In this document: in pieces, positions 37,015 to 45,776 of the stretch
How positions within the stretch are numbered: position 1 is the stretch's first letter
How the letters are laid out: each line of letters starts with the position of its first letter
NCBI GenBank assembly: GCA_902558815.1
Contig: CACEFF010000002.1
Location: forward strand, 33,969 to 97,968
Source of the DNA: an uncultured Pelagibacteraceae bacterium
GTDB lineage: Bacteria; Pseudomonadota; Alphaproteobacteria; Pelagibacterales; Pelagibacteraceae
DNA: 64,000 nt
Direction: 5' to 3'
Translations under genes and position numbers: made by a program
Notes under the pieces: generated by a model
What the model was told of the DNA's origin: nothing
Seen by the model: the letters and a program-made list of their open reading frames with translations, nothing else
The model's database searches: none

Positions 37015-38130
37015 TTACTGATTAGGAAAATAATCTTTTTTTTCACCTTCTCTATATACATCTGCAGTGCAGCAATGAATTCCTCCACCAAAAGCATAGG
37101 CATCTCTTAATTCAACAGGAACAACTTCCATACCAAGTTTGTCCAATTGCTCAGCCTGATATCTTTCACTTTTTTCCACACAAACAGTTTTTGGATCTAA
37201 TACCAAAACATTCATGGAAAGCCAAACTGATGAATAACAAAGTGGTGGTGGTTCATTGTGCGCTGGTTGAGCAGCATCAATTATTTCCCAACCATTTTTT
37301 TCAAATAACCTTCTTTGCTCTTCTGGAAGTTTTCTTTGAGGATTGTTTATTATTAATCCTTCTTTAATAGGTGTAAAAGTTGCATCTATATGTATTGGAT
37401 AAGGATCACCTGGAAAATTAACAGCATGGACTCTGTGATCTTTAAAATGTCTTTTCAACCAATCTATGCCTTTTAGATTTGTTGTAAAACCATGCTGAAC
37501 AATTAAATCTTTACCAAATCTTAAAACGTCAGCTGCATCAAATAATGGCTCTTCTTCTGTTGTTACAAAAAATTTATCTTTAGTCCATTTTAATCTTTTT
37601 TGAATACCAATTTTTTCTGAAAGGTAATCTTTTCGGTAATCAGCATCCGTCAATCTAGGTTTTGGCGCTGACTCATGCCTCATATTAGGGTCTTGGTCAT
37701 AATATTCTTTTAATAATGGTCTATAACAAAGATATTCAAACCATCTACAACGATAACTCATTGTTGCTTCTAAAATTTCATTTCCAACTGTGAGCAAAAC
37801 ATCTCGTGGGGGCATACAGCCAAACATTGTCATTACCTCCCAGTCCGGGGTTGCAATTTTTTGATTAAAATCTAATGGCAACGGTCTGTCTACTTTAATG
37901 CCACGTTTACTTAATATATGTGAAAAATCATCCAATAGTTGATTTGCTTTATCAATAGTATCTTTTGTTCTTGGGCCAAATTTGCCTTTCATGTCAGAAT
38001 CCTCTGGAACCTTTGCGTCTAATGCAGGTTCAGGAGCAGGAATACATACTCCATCAGCTTTACCAACAATGACATGTTTTAACGGATCCCACTCGTTCCA
38101 ACTATTAACGATTTTTTTATTTTTGTTCAT
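37015..38130 (-). CDS. L-arginine:glycine amidinotransferase family enzyme
   Basis: 371 aa. The family moves the amidino group from arginine to an amine, classically glycine, giving guanidinoacetate and ornithine. Catalytic elements match human AGAT: Asp in EPLFDAADVLRFG, His in PIHIDATFTPIKEG, and the nucleophile Cys in GGGIHCCTADVYR near the C-terminus. N-terminal NSWNEWDPLKHVIVG is also typical. No partner methyltransferase (GAMT) is adjacent; the next gene, 5 bp upstream of the ATG on the same strand, is a DMT permease. The acceptor amine is therefore open. Confidence 0.85.
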   Translation of the reverse strand: MNKNKKIVNSWNEWDPLKHVIVGKADGVCIPAPEPALDAKVPEDSDMKGKFGPRTKDTIDKANQLLDDFSHILSKRGIKVDRPLPLDFNQKIATPDWEVMTMFGCMPPRDVLLTVGNEILEATMSYRCRWFEYLCYRPLLKEYYDQDPNMRHESAPKPRLTDADYRKDYLSEKIGIQKRLKWTKDKFFVTTEEEPLFDAADVLRFGKDLIVQHGFTTNLKGIDWLKRHFKDHRVHAVNFPGDPYPIHIDATFTPIKEGLIINNPQRKLPEEQRRLFEKNGWEIIDAAQPAHNEPPPLCYSSVWLSMNVLVLDPKTVCVEKSERYQAEQLDKLGMEVVPVELRDAYAFGGGIHCCTADVYREGEKKDYFPNQ

Positions 38131-38135
38131 AAAGT

Positions 38136-39041
38136 TTAATTTAATGCGATATATCTTTTATTCCATCTCATTATAAGACTATAATAGATAAGAGAAATAA
38201 ATAGAAAAAAACCCCCTACAATAGTATTTGTTGAAGGAATTTCATTTATTCCAAACAAAGGTAGCCAAACCCAAAAAATTCCACCTATTACTTCTGTTAG
38301 AGATAATAAAGTTAATTCTGCTGCAGGAATAGCTTTAGAACCAATTGAATATAAAATTAATCCTAAGCAAACTAATACACCATGCAGTGAAAACATAGAG
38401 CTATTATAGCTTGTTGAAAAAAAAGGCTGTTGTGTGATTAAAATCATAAGTGTAGCAAATATAAAACAAAAAAGTCCTGCTACAGCTACAGTTGTGAATT
38501 TAGGTGTTTCTTTTCTCCATCTTAGTGAAACAGAAAATATAGAAAACCCAATAGAGGAGCTAATGCCAAAAAGAAATCCTATTAAAGAATTTTTTTCAGT
38601 ATTTCCAATAGCCATTATAATAATTCCAATAGTGGCTATTAAAATTGATATCCAAACGTTAACTGAAATTTTTTCTTTTAAGAATAAATAGGCCAATATA
38701 GCTGTAAAAAAGGGCATTGCAGCTAGACATAACAACGTGATAGCCGCACTGGTATTTGTGATTGAATAAATGAATGAAATCATAGCGACTCCAAGTCCAC
38801 ACCCCCCTATAATTCCTGATCTTCCGATTTTTTTATAATTTTTATAAAAATTAAGTCCTTCTTCGAAGTATAAATACAAGTTTAAAAGTATGAATATTGT
38901 TAATCCTCTTCCAAAAATATATTGCCAAGGGACCATATCAGGACTATCCATGTATCTAACAACTAGAGGACCAAAAGACCACAGTAGGCCAGCAAACAAT
39001 ACAACTGGAATTGCTATTTTTTCATTTTTAAGCTCAATCAT
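38136..39041 (-). CDS. EamA-type DMT-superfamily permease
   Basis: 301 aa with ten hydrophobic segments in two EamA halves; SITNTSAAITLLCLAAMPFF and AELTLLSLTEVIGGIFWVW are the paired end-of-repeat motifs. It is immediately upstream of the amidinotransferase on the same strand (5 bp gap), so it may carry that enzyme's substrate or product. Substrate is not readable from the sequence. Confidence 0.85.
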   Translation of the reverse strand: MIELKNEKIAIPVVLFAGLLWSFGPLVVRYMDSPDMVPWQYIFGRGLTIFILLNLYLYFEEGLNFYKNYKKIGRSGIIGGCGLGVAMISFIYSITNTSAAITLLCLAAMPFFTAILAYLFLKEKISVNVWISILIATIGIIIMAIGNTEKNSLIGFLFGISSSIGFSIFSVSLRWRKETPKFTTVAVAGLFCFIFATLMILITQQPFFSTSYNSSMFSLHGVLVCLGLILYSIGSKAIPAAELTLLSLTEVIGGIFWVWLPLFGINEIPSTNTIVGGFFLFISLIYYSLIMRWNKRYIALN

Positions 39042-39142
39042 AAATGAATATTTAATTCTAATTAGTTTGAACTACAACAAAAATTAGATCGTTATACAAA
39101 AAAATTATTCAAATATTATATAATTTAAGATAGTAAATAAAT

Positions 39143-39541
39143 ATGGATTTAGAAATTCTTAAAATTGCTTCAGATAATGATAATAATAGACACATTGAAG
39201 ATTCTACACATCATTCGAAGTTGAAAAACCCCTTATGTGGTGATGAAATATTAATAAATTTAGTTATCAAAAAAGATAAAATTGTTGAGTTTGGTTATCA
39301 GGGAAAATCTTGTGTCTACTGTCAGGCTTCTGCAAATTTACTTTCGAAAATTTCAATTAATAAACAAAAGTCAAAAATAAACGAATTATGTGATGATGCA
39401 AAATTATTTTTTGAAGGTAATAACGAGGTCATCAAAAAAAAATGGAAATTTATGCACAAATTGTTTAAATCTAAAAATAAAACACGTAAAGAATGTATAT
39501 TATTACCTTTTAAGACCATGAAAAAAATTGTATCAAATTAA
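39143..39541 (+). CDS. SufU/IscU-like Fe-S cluster scaffold protein
   Basis: 132 aa. The three scaffold cysteines are visible: NPLCGDEI (Cys with following Asp), GKSCVYCQASANLL (with a second Cys three residues on) and RKECILLPF near the C-terminus. The last is the SufU-type RxxCxLL arrangement. It would assemble or carry Fe-S clusters or accept sulfur from a cysteine desulfurase. No other suf or isc gene is adjacent; the HPP gene follows after 4 bp. Confidence 0.8.
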   Translation: MDLEILKIASDNDNNRHIEDSTHHSKLKNPLCGDEILINLVIKKDKIVEFGYQGKSCVYCQASANLLSKISINKQKSKINELCDDAKLFFEGNNEVIKKKWKFMHKLFKSKNKTRKECILLPFKTMKKIVSN

Positions 39542-39545
39542 TCTG

Positions 39546-40010
39546 ATGGGAAATATTAAACAATCTTTTTTTGCTGGAGTCTTTTCAATAATCACGATTG
39601 GAATTTTAACAGTTTTAACATATAAAACTCAGTTTGGAGTATTCTTAATTGCATCTTTTGGATCTTCAATGGTTCTTCTCTATGGATATCCTGAAAGTCC
39701 ATTTGCTCAACCAAAAAATGTTTTCTTTGGCCATTTGCTTACTGCTTTAATAGGAATGATTTTTTTGTATTTAGTGCCTCTACCATTATATATAATATTA
39801 CCCTTAGCTGTAGGGTTTGGGGTTGGTTTGATGATATTATTAAATGTTACACATCCTCCAGCAGGTGGAAATCCAATTATCGTAATTATGGGAAGCGTTT
39901 CTCCAGATTACATATTTAATCCAGTTATTTCTGGTTCAATAATCATTTTGGGTTTTGGTATAATAATCAATCGATTTATTCTGAAAAAGTCTTATCCAAA
40001 ATCAAAATAA
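39546..40010 (+). CDS. HPP family membrane protein
   Basis: 154 aa from ATG 39546 (a TTG at 39528 inside the preceding gene is less likely). Four hydrophobic segments and the family motifs FGSSMVLLYGYPESPFAQPKN and NVTHPPAGGNPIIV, which contain the His-Pro-Pro name motif. Members in plants and cyanobacteria have been linked to nitrite transport; the bacterial role is otherwise uncertain. It lies in the inner membrane. Confidence 0.85.
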   Translation: MGNIKQSFFAGVFSIITIGILTVLTYKTQFGVFLIASFGSSMVLLYGYPESPFAQPKNVFFGHLLTALIGMIFLYLVPLPLYIILPLAVGFGVGLMILLNVTHPPAGGNPIIVIMGSVSPDYIFNPVISGSIIILGFGIIINRFILKKSYPKSK

Positions 40011-40086
40011 TTTGTTTGCTAGCTCCTTTAAAATAATGTTAGATGGCTCAAATAAATTAATATTTTAAAGTAACTACGGAGAGAGA

Positions 40087-41286
40087 ATGAAAATATTGTG
40101 TGTATTATATGATGACCCTAAAGGAGGAATGCCAAAGTCATATCCTCTTAAAGATCTTCCAAAATTAGATAAATATCCTGATGGTATGACATTACCTTCG
40201 CCAAAAGGAAGAGATTTTAACCCAGGAGATTTACTAGGTTGTGTTTCAGGAGAGCTGGGATTAAGAAAATTTTTAGAAAGTAGTGGACACGAACTAATTG
40301 TTACCAATAGTAAAGATGGTGATGGATGTGAAGCTGATAAACACATAGTTGATGCTGATATAGTAATATCCCAACCTTTTTTTCCTTATTATCTAACTCA
40401 AGAGAGAATCGCGAAAGCAAAAAATTTGAAAATGGCAATTACAGCAGGTATTGGTTCAGACCACGTAGATTTACAAGCTGCAATGGATAATAAAATTGAT
40501 GTTGTAGAGGTAACTTATTGTAATTCTAGATCTGTAGCTGAACACATTGTTATGATGATTGTCTCTATGGTCAGAGATTACCATAATCAGCACAGAATAG
40601 TTAATGAAGGTGGATGGAATATAGCTGATGCTGTTCAAAGATCATATGATGTAGAAGGAATGCATATTGGAACAGTTGCTGCTGGACGGATTGGCTTAGA
40701 CGCATTAAGAAAAATGAAACCGTTTGATGTTCATTTACATTATTTCGATAGACATAAATTACCTGACTCAGTTGAAAAAGAACTTAATCTTACATTTCAT
40801 GAGTCTGTTGAGTCAATGGTTAAGGTATGTGATGTAATAACTATTAATTGTCCTCTTCATCCAGAAACAGAAAACTTATTTGATGATGCAATGATAAGTA
40901 AAATGAAAAAAGGAGCGTACATTGTAAACACTGCTAGAGGAAAAATTTGTAATCGTGATGCAATAGCAAAAGCATTAAAGAGTGGTCAATTAAGTGGTTA
41001 TGCTGGAGATGTATGGTTTCCACAACCTGCTCCAAATGATCATGTTTGGAGAACAATGCCTAACCATGGAATGACACCTCATACATCAGGAACATCTTTA
41101 TCAGCTCAAACAAGATATGCTGATGGTGTAAGAGAAATACTAGAGTGTTTCTTTGAAGGAAAAGAAATTAGAGATCAATATCTAATTGTTAAAGATGGAC
41201 AATTAGCTGGAATGGGTGCTCACTCGTATAGTAAAGGATCTGCCACTGGAGGTTCTGAAGAAGCAGCTAAATATAAGAAAAAATAA
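40087..41286 (+). CDS. fdh: NAD-dependent formate dehydrogenase
   Basis: 399 aa D-2-hydroxyacid-dehydrogenase fold enzyme, cofactor-metal free. It oxidises formate to CO2 with NAD. Diagnostic blocks: ITAGIGSDHVDLQAA, TYCNSRSVAEHIVMMI (active-site Asn), GTVAAGRIGLDALRKMKPF (NAD loop), VNTARGKICNRDAI (catalytic Arg), FPQPAPNDHVWRTMP (catalytic Gln) and MTPHTSGTSL (catalytic His). A strong RBS (GGAGAGAG) precedes the ATG and a hairpin terminator follows, so it is a monocistronic unit. It fits the one-carbon theme with the glycine cleavage system. Confidence 0.95.
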   Translation: MKILCVLYDDPKGGMPKSYPLKDLPKLDKYPDGMTLPSPKGRDFNPGDLLGCVSGELGLRKFLESSGHELIVTNSKDGDGCEADKHIVDADIVISQPFFPYYLTQERIAKAKNLKMAITAGIGSDHVDLQAAMDNKIDVVEVTYCNSRSVAEHIVMMIVSMVRDYHNQHRIVNEGGWNIADAVQRSYDVEGMHIGTVAAGRIGLDALRKMKPFDVHLHYFDRHKLPDSVEKELNLTFHESVESMVKVCDVITINCPLHPETENLFDDAMISKMKKGAYIVNTARGKICNRDAIAKALKSGQLSGYAGDVWFPQPAPNDHVWRTMPNHGMTPHTSGTSLSAQTRYADGVREILECFFEGKEIRDQYLIVKDGQLAGMGAHSYSKGSATGGSEEAAKYKKK

Positions 41287-41299
41287 ATAATTTTTTGGT

Positions 41300-41337
41300 T
41301 ATTAAAGGTAAGCTATTTCAAGTAGCTACCTTTAATA
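41300..41337 (+). terminator. Hairpin terminator after fdh
   Basis: Arms ATTAAAGGTAAGCTA (41301-41315) and TAGCTACCTTTAAT (41323-41336) pair with one bulged A around a 7-nt loop, 14 bp after the fdh stop. The following tract is only moderately T-rich. It lies inside the in-frame extension upstream of msrA, which argues that msrA starts later. Confidence 0.6.
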
Positions 41338-41378
41338 ATCTAGACTCAATCTCCCTTTTTTGTATAAGTTTTATACTT

Positions 41379-41954
41379 ATGCGGTTTTTAATATTTATAT
41401 TTCTAAGCTTAGTATTTACAAATTCTGTACTAGCATCTGAAAAAGGTAAAGCATATTTTGCAGGTGGGTGTTTTTGGTGCGTAGAGGAATCTTTTGAAAA
41501 GCTAATTGGTGTTGAGGAGGTGATTTCGGGATACTCTGGTGGAAAAACTGAAAATCCAACTTATAAAGAAGTTACTTATGGTAACACAGGTCACTTTGAA
41601 GTTGTTGAGGTAATTTATGATAAAAATTTGATATCTTACGAGGAATTACTAAAAAATTTTTGGATCAACATCGATCCATTTGATCCCTACGGACAATTTT
41701 GTGATAAAGGTTACAGTTATAGATCTGTAGCATTCTATACAAATAAAAAAGAGAAAGATCTAATTGAAAAAGATATAAAAAAATTAGAGAGGAAATTTAA
41801 TAAAAAAGTGAATACTTATATAAGGGAATTTAAAAAATTTTATATAGCTGAAGATTTTCATCAAAATTATTATGAAGTATATTTTTTAAATTATTTAAAA
41901 TATAAAAAAGCTTGTAGGAGAGAAGAGATTTTAAAAAAAATTTGGAGAATGTAG
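41379..41954 (+). CDS. msrA: Peptide-methionine (S)-S-oxide reductase, exported
   Basis: 191 aa from ATG 41379. The open frame reaches back to 41295, but that stretch contains the fdh terminator, while the chosen ATG gives a signal peptide (RFLIFIFLSLVFTNSVLASE). The catalytic motif is GGCFWCVEESF, followed by GYSGGKTENPTYKEV and GHFEVVEVIYD, and FHQNYYEVYF. It repairs oxidised methionine, here apparently in the periplasm. selO begins 6 bp later. Resolving Cys residues may be in DKGYSYRS or the C-terminal KKACRREE. Confidence 0.93.
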   Translation: MRFLIFIFLSLVFTNSVLASEKGKAYFAGGCFWCVEESFEKLIGVEEVISGYSGGKTENPTYKEVTYGNTGHFEVVEVIYDKNLISYEELLKNFWINIDPFDPYGQFCDKGYSYRSVAFYTNKKEKDLIEKDIKKLERKFNKKVNTYIREFKKFYIAEDFHQNYYEVYFLNYLKYKKACRREEILKKIWRM

Positions 41955-41960
41955 TATTTA

Positions 41961-43415
41961 ATGACAAACGATATCAACTGGAACTTTGATAATACTTATT
42001 CCAAATTGCCTGAGCCATTTAGAGAAATAATTAAACCAATAAAAGTTAAAAATCCAAATCTCATTTTACTTAATAAATCTTTAGCACAATATCTTGATTT
42101 AGATTTTTCTGGCTTAAATCAATCTGAATTATCTGCCTTATTTACTGGAAATGAATTACCTAAAGATTGTAATTCAATAGCTCAAGCTTATGCAGGTCAT
42201 CAATTTGGTCATTTTACAATGCTTGGTGATGGTAGGGCAGTATTAATCGGAGAGCACACAAATAAATCAAATAAAAAATATGATATTCAATTTAAAGGGT
42301 CAGGAAAAACTGCATTTTCAAGAAATGGTGACGGACGCGCAGCATTAGGACCAATGTTGAGGGAATATGTTATCAGTGAAGCCATGAATAGCTTGGGAAT
42401 ACCTACAACAAGAAGTTTGGCTGTTGTTAAAACTGGAGAAGAAGTAATTAGAGAAACTTCACTTCCTGGAGCTATATTAACAAGAATAGCCTCAAGCCAT
42501 ATAAGAGTAGGAACTTTTCAATATATTGCTGCTAGGGGAAAAAAGGATGAACTAAAAGTATTGCTTGATTATGTAATTAATAGACATTATCCAAATTTAA
42601 ATAGTTCTCAAAACAAAGCTATAGGACTTTTGAATATTGTTTTAGAAAAACAAATTGATCTTGTTGTAGATTGGATGAGGGTTGGTTTTATTCATGGTGT
42701 AATGAATACTGATAATATGAGTATTTCGGGTGAGACAATTGACTATGGTCCTTGTGCATTTATGGATATCTATGATCCAAAAACTGTATTTAGTTCTATA
42801 GATCAAATGGGAAGGTATGCCTATTGTAATCAACCAGTTATTACAAAGTGGAATCTATCTAGATTTGCTGAATGTTTGATACCATTAATTGATAAGGATC
42901 AGGATAAAGCAATCCAATTTGCAACTCAAATAATAAATTCTTTTGAAAAAAAATATGAAGAAAAATGGCTTAATATGATGAGAGATAAATTGGGTTTACT
43001 TGGTACTGAAGAAAAAGATAAATTTTTAATTTTAGATTTATTAACTTGGATGCATCAAAAAAAAGTTGATTATACCAATACTTTTTGTCATTTAATGAAT
43101 GAAAAAATAATAGAAGATAAAAATTATGAAGATAAAGATTTTCAAGATTGGAAAAAAAGGTGGAATGAAAGACTAAAAACTAACAATAACACTCCTGAAA
43201 AATTTATTAAATTAATGAAAACAGTTAATCCTCTTATTATTCCAAGAAATCACAAAGTTGAAGAAGTTCTTAAAGAAGCAGAACTAAATAATTTAAAACC
43301 CATTAATCAATTTATAGAAATCTTGAGTCAGCCTTATACTAAAAATGGAGATATTCTTAATTATCAAATTCCATCTGATCTAGATGAAAAATACCAAACA
43401 TTCTGTGGAACTTAA
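41961..43415 (+). CDS. selO: Protein adenylyltransferase SelO (YdiU/UPF0061)
   Basis: 484 aa pseudokinase-fold AMP transferase. Motifs: AYAGHQFGHFTMLGDGRA, QFKGSGKTAFSRNGDGRAALGPMLREYVISEAM is represented (key Lys and Arg in GSGKTAFSR and RAALGPM), GVMNTDNMSISGETIDYGP (metal-binding Asn and Asp). In E. coli and yeast SelO AMPylates redox proteins and affects glutathionylation in oxidative stress. This version ends after the catalytic region without a selenocysteine tail. Directly after msrA, consistent with an oxidative-stress pair. Confidence 0.93.
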   Translation: MTNDINWNFDNTYSKLPEPFREIIKPIKVKNPNLILLNKSLAQYLDLDFSGLNQSELSALFTGNELPKDCNSIAQAYAGHQFGHFTMLGDGRAVLIGEHTNKSNKKYDIQFKGSGKTAFSRNGDGRAALGPMLREYVISEAMNSLGIPTTRSLAVVKTGEEVIRETSLPGAILTRIASSHIRVGTFQYIAARGKKDELKVLLDYVINRHYPNLNSSQNKAIGLLNIVLEKQIDLVVDWMRVGFIHGVMNTDNMSISGETIDYGPCAFMDIYDPKTVFSSIDQMGRYAYCNQPVITKWNLSRFAECLIPLIDKDQDKAIQFATQIINSFEKKYEEKWLNMMRDKLGLLGTEEKDKFLILDLLTWMHQKKVDYTNTFCHLMNEKIIEDKNYEDKDFQDWKKRWNERLKTNNNTPEKFIKLMKTVNPLIIPRNHKVEEVLKEAELNNLKPINQFIEILSQPYTKNGDILNYQIPSDLDEKYQTFCGT

Positions 43416-44519
43416 TCAAAGTACGTAAGGTTCGTGTCTTGCTTCTTTTCCTAAGACTCTTTCAACTGCCATGTTTGAAATATCAATTGATTGGTAAGAT
43501 CCCGTCGTAATTAATTCAGTTAATGCTCTACCAATTCCTGGGGCTTGCATCAAACCTCTGCCTGTAAAACCTGTAGCTAAGTAGACGTTTTCAAACTTAG
43601 GATGTTTTCCCACTACAGCATTGTTATCAAGTCTATTACAATCGTAATAACCAGCCCATCCACCTGTTAATTTCAGTTCTTCCATGGCAGGTATTCTTTT
43701 TGCTAAAGCAGGCCAAACTAGTTCGTCAAAGTCATCCCATGCAGGTTCAAGGTCTTTTGCATCAAAAATAGACTTAGGTGAACCTGCCAAATATTCCTTT
43801 CCTTCTGGTCTCCAATAAACTCCTGTTGTTAAATCACCAGTTAAAGGCATTTCTGGAATATGTTTTGGACACTTAACTCTAAACACAGTGTGTTTTTGAG
43901 GTTCGACTGGAATATCCTCTAAAAGTTCTTTAGTCCAACAACCTGCTGCAGAAATAATTGTTTTAGCTTTAATTTCTGAAAGTGATTTAATTTCCCCCTT
44001 GATAAATTCTGCTCCAAGTTCCATCGCTTTACTTTTTAAAGCACTATGAAACATAAAGGGATCTATCCATCCCTCACTTTGGTTGTCTGTAAATGTTGCT
44101 GTTTCAATACCTTCATTATTTATATATGGAAAATACTCTGTTAATTCAGACCCTTTAATATTTTTTGTCCCTGCCTCACAAGCTTTATGATTTTCTAAAG
44201 CTTTATATTGTTCTTCAGCGTGTTCCGGTCCAAACATAAGCAAATATCCATTAGTCACCATACTTGCTGTAGGTTTAGGATTTTTTTCTGTTTTAAGTAG
44301 TTCGGGTATTTGAAATATAAATTCTCTAGCAAATTTACCTAGTAAGATATTTTCTGTTTGAAAAAACTGTCTTCTAAATCCACCTAATGACAAAGGAAAA
44401 GAGGCTGTTTTATATGTTGGGTCTCTTTCAATTACTTTTACTTTTCTACCTTCTTTTGACAAAAAATATGCTGTAGCAGTACCTATTATTCCTCCACCAA
44501 CTATTACTACATCATCCAT
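43416..44519 (-). CDS. FAD-dependent DAO-family oxidoreductase
   Basis: 367 aa. N-terminal dinucleotide motif VVIVGGGIIGTATAYFLSKEG, then LGGFRRQFFQTENI, and C-terminal LATGFTGRGLMQAPGIGRALTEL, the layout of the D-amino-acid oxidase / sarcosine oxidase beta / FOXRED1 group. It would oxidise a secondary or primary amine of an amino acid or N-methyl glycine derivative. The true substrate cannot be called; N-methylglycines would fit the nearby glycine genes. It follows tspO on the minus strand (3 bp gap). Confidence 0.85.
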   Translation of the reverse strand: MDDVVIVGGGIIGTATAYFLSKEGRKVKVIERDPTYKTASFPLSLGGFRRQFFQTENILLGKFAREFIFQIPELLKTEKNPKPTASMVTNGYLLMFGPEHAEEQYKALENHKACEAGTKNIKGSELTEYFPYINNEGIETATFTDNQSEGWIDPFMFHSALKSKAMELGAEFIKGEIKSLSEIKAKTIISAAGCWTKELLEDIPVEPQKHTVFRVKCPKHIPEMPLTGDLTTGVYWRPEGKEYLAGSPKSIFDAKDLEPAWDDFDELVWPALAKRIPAMEELKLTGGWAGYYDCNRLDNNAVVGKHPKFENVYLATGFTGRGLMQAPGIGRALTELITTGSYQSIDISNMAVERVLGKEARHEPYVL

Positions 44520-44522
44520 ATT

Positions 44523-44990
44523 TTAATTTAATACCAGTAAGTTAAAATTTAGAAATAGTGCATAGGTGGTCCAAAGTAAATAGGGAATCATAAGATAATA
44601 ACTCACTAAATTGACACGCTTAAATCTTAGAATAAGAATAATTATCAAAAAAATTAGTACTAAAAGTACAATTAAGGCTAAGAAAATTTTATGTAAACCA
44701 AAGAAAACGATACTCCAAGTTGTATTAAAAACTATATGAATAAAATAAATGTAGATTGTATTCATGTCTCTATTTTTACTATGCCAAAAAAACCAAATAG
44801 CTAATGTCATCATTAAATATAAAGTTGTCCAAACAGGAGCAAAAACCCAGTCTGGTGGATTAAAATTTGACTTTACAAGCTGGGAATACCAGGGTTCTTT
44901 GAAACTAACTGTAGCAAATCCTCCAATAAATGAGGCAGAATATGTAATTACAAAGAAAAGAACAAATGATAGAAATTTATTTTTTAACAT
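44523..44990 (-). CDS. tspO: TspO/MBR family tryptophan-rich sensory protein
   Basis: 155 aa from ATG 44990; alternative starts lie at ATG 45005 and GTG 45008, which would leave only 6 bp to the divergent SDR gene. Five TM segments and the family blocks WYSQLVKSNFNPPDWVFAPVWTTLY are split across the sequence (NPPDWVFAPVW) plus Trp-rich LAIWFFWHS and TTWSIVFFGLH. TspO binds porphyrins and in Rhodobacter modulates photosynthesis and stress genes. Located beside the lipid-modification genes. Confidence 0.92.
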   Translation of the reverse strand: MLKNKFLSFVLFFVITYSASFIGGFATVSFKEPWYSQLVKSNFNPPDWVFAPVWTTLYLMMTLAIWFFWHSKNRDMNTIYIYFIHIVFNTTWSIVFFGLHKIFLALIVLLVLIFLIIILILRFKRVNLVSYYLMIPYLLWTTYALFLNFNLLVLN

Positions 44991-45014
44991 ATAAGTACTA
45001 TACATCACTATAAG

Positions 45015-45776
45015 ATGAATAAAAAAACTATTTGGATAACAGGAGGAAGCACAGGCATAGGTAAAGCTTTAGCAATAAAGTTTGCAAATGAAGGATGGAA
45101 TGTTGCAATTTCTGCTAGGAGAGAAAACCTTCTTAATGAAATCTCAGTTAAAAATGAAAATATTCATGGATTTCCTCTTGATGTTACAGATAAGTTAGAA
45201 TGTAAAAAGGTTTTTGAAAAAATTAAGAATAAATTTCAAAATATTGAAATTTGTTTTTTTTCAACTGGTACATGGAATCCAAAAAAAGAAAAGGATATTG
45301 ATGTTGAGCAAATTGAGGATGTTTTCAAAGTAAATTTTTTTGGAACATTAAATAGTATTAAAGCAGTTGAGGAATATTTTAGAAATAAAAAAAGTGGGAT
45401 TATCACAATAGTCTCATCTATAGCTGGATATAGAGGTTTGCCAAATTCTACTGGTTATGGACCCTCAAAATCAGCTCTAAATAATTTAGCAGAAAGTTTA
45501 TATTTTGATTTTAAGAGATCAAATGTGCGAGTTTGTTTAGTGAGCCCTGGATTTATTAAGACACCTATGACAGATAAAAATGATTTTAAAATGCCTTTTC
45601 TAAAAACTACAGAATATGCAGCTGATAAAATTTATGATGGATTAATTAATAAAGACGTTTTTGAAATTCATTTTCCAAAAACTTTAACTCTTATTCTGAA
45701 ATTATTAAGTTTTTTACCTAATAAAATTTATTTTAGCTTAATTGGAAAAATGACTAAATATCAAAAAAATAATTAA
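45015..45776 (+). CDS. Short-chain dehydrogenase/reductase
   Basis: 253 aa. Cofactor motif TGGSTGIGKALA, catalytic Ser in VSSIAGYRG and YGPSKSALNNLAE (Tyr/Lys), and VSPGFIKTPMT. The C-terminus is hydrophobic (LTLILKLLSFLPNKIYFSLI), suggesting membrane association. SDRs of this type accompany the DUF1365/CFA-like/DUF3833 genes in Alpha- and Gammaproteobacteria, so it probably belongs to the adjacent lipid module although on the other strand. Overlaps the DUF3833 gene tail-to-tail by 4 bp. Confidence 0.9.
   Translation: MNKKTIWITGGSTGIGKALAIKFANEGWNVAISARRENLLNEISVKNENIHGFPLDVTDKLECKKVFEKIKNKFQNIEICFFSTGTWNPKKEKDIDVEQIEDVFKVNFFGTLNSIKAVEEYFRNKKSGIITIVSSIAGYRGLPNSTGYGPSKSALNNLAESLYFDFKRSNVRVCLVSPGFIKTPMTDKNDFKMPFLKTTEYAADKIYDGLINKDVFEIHFPKTLTLILKLLSFLPNKIYFSLIGKMTKYQKNN

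Noticed and set aside
41295..41378. N-terminal extension of msrA
   Set aside because: It contains the fdh terminator hairpin and would bury the signal peptide; ATG 41379 is preferred.
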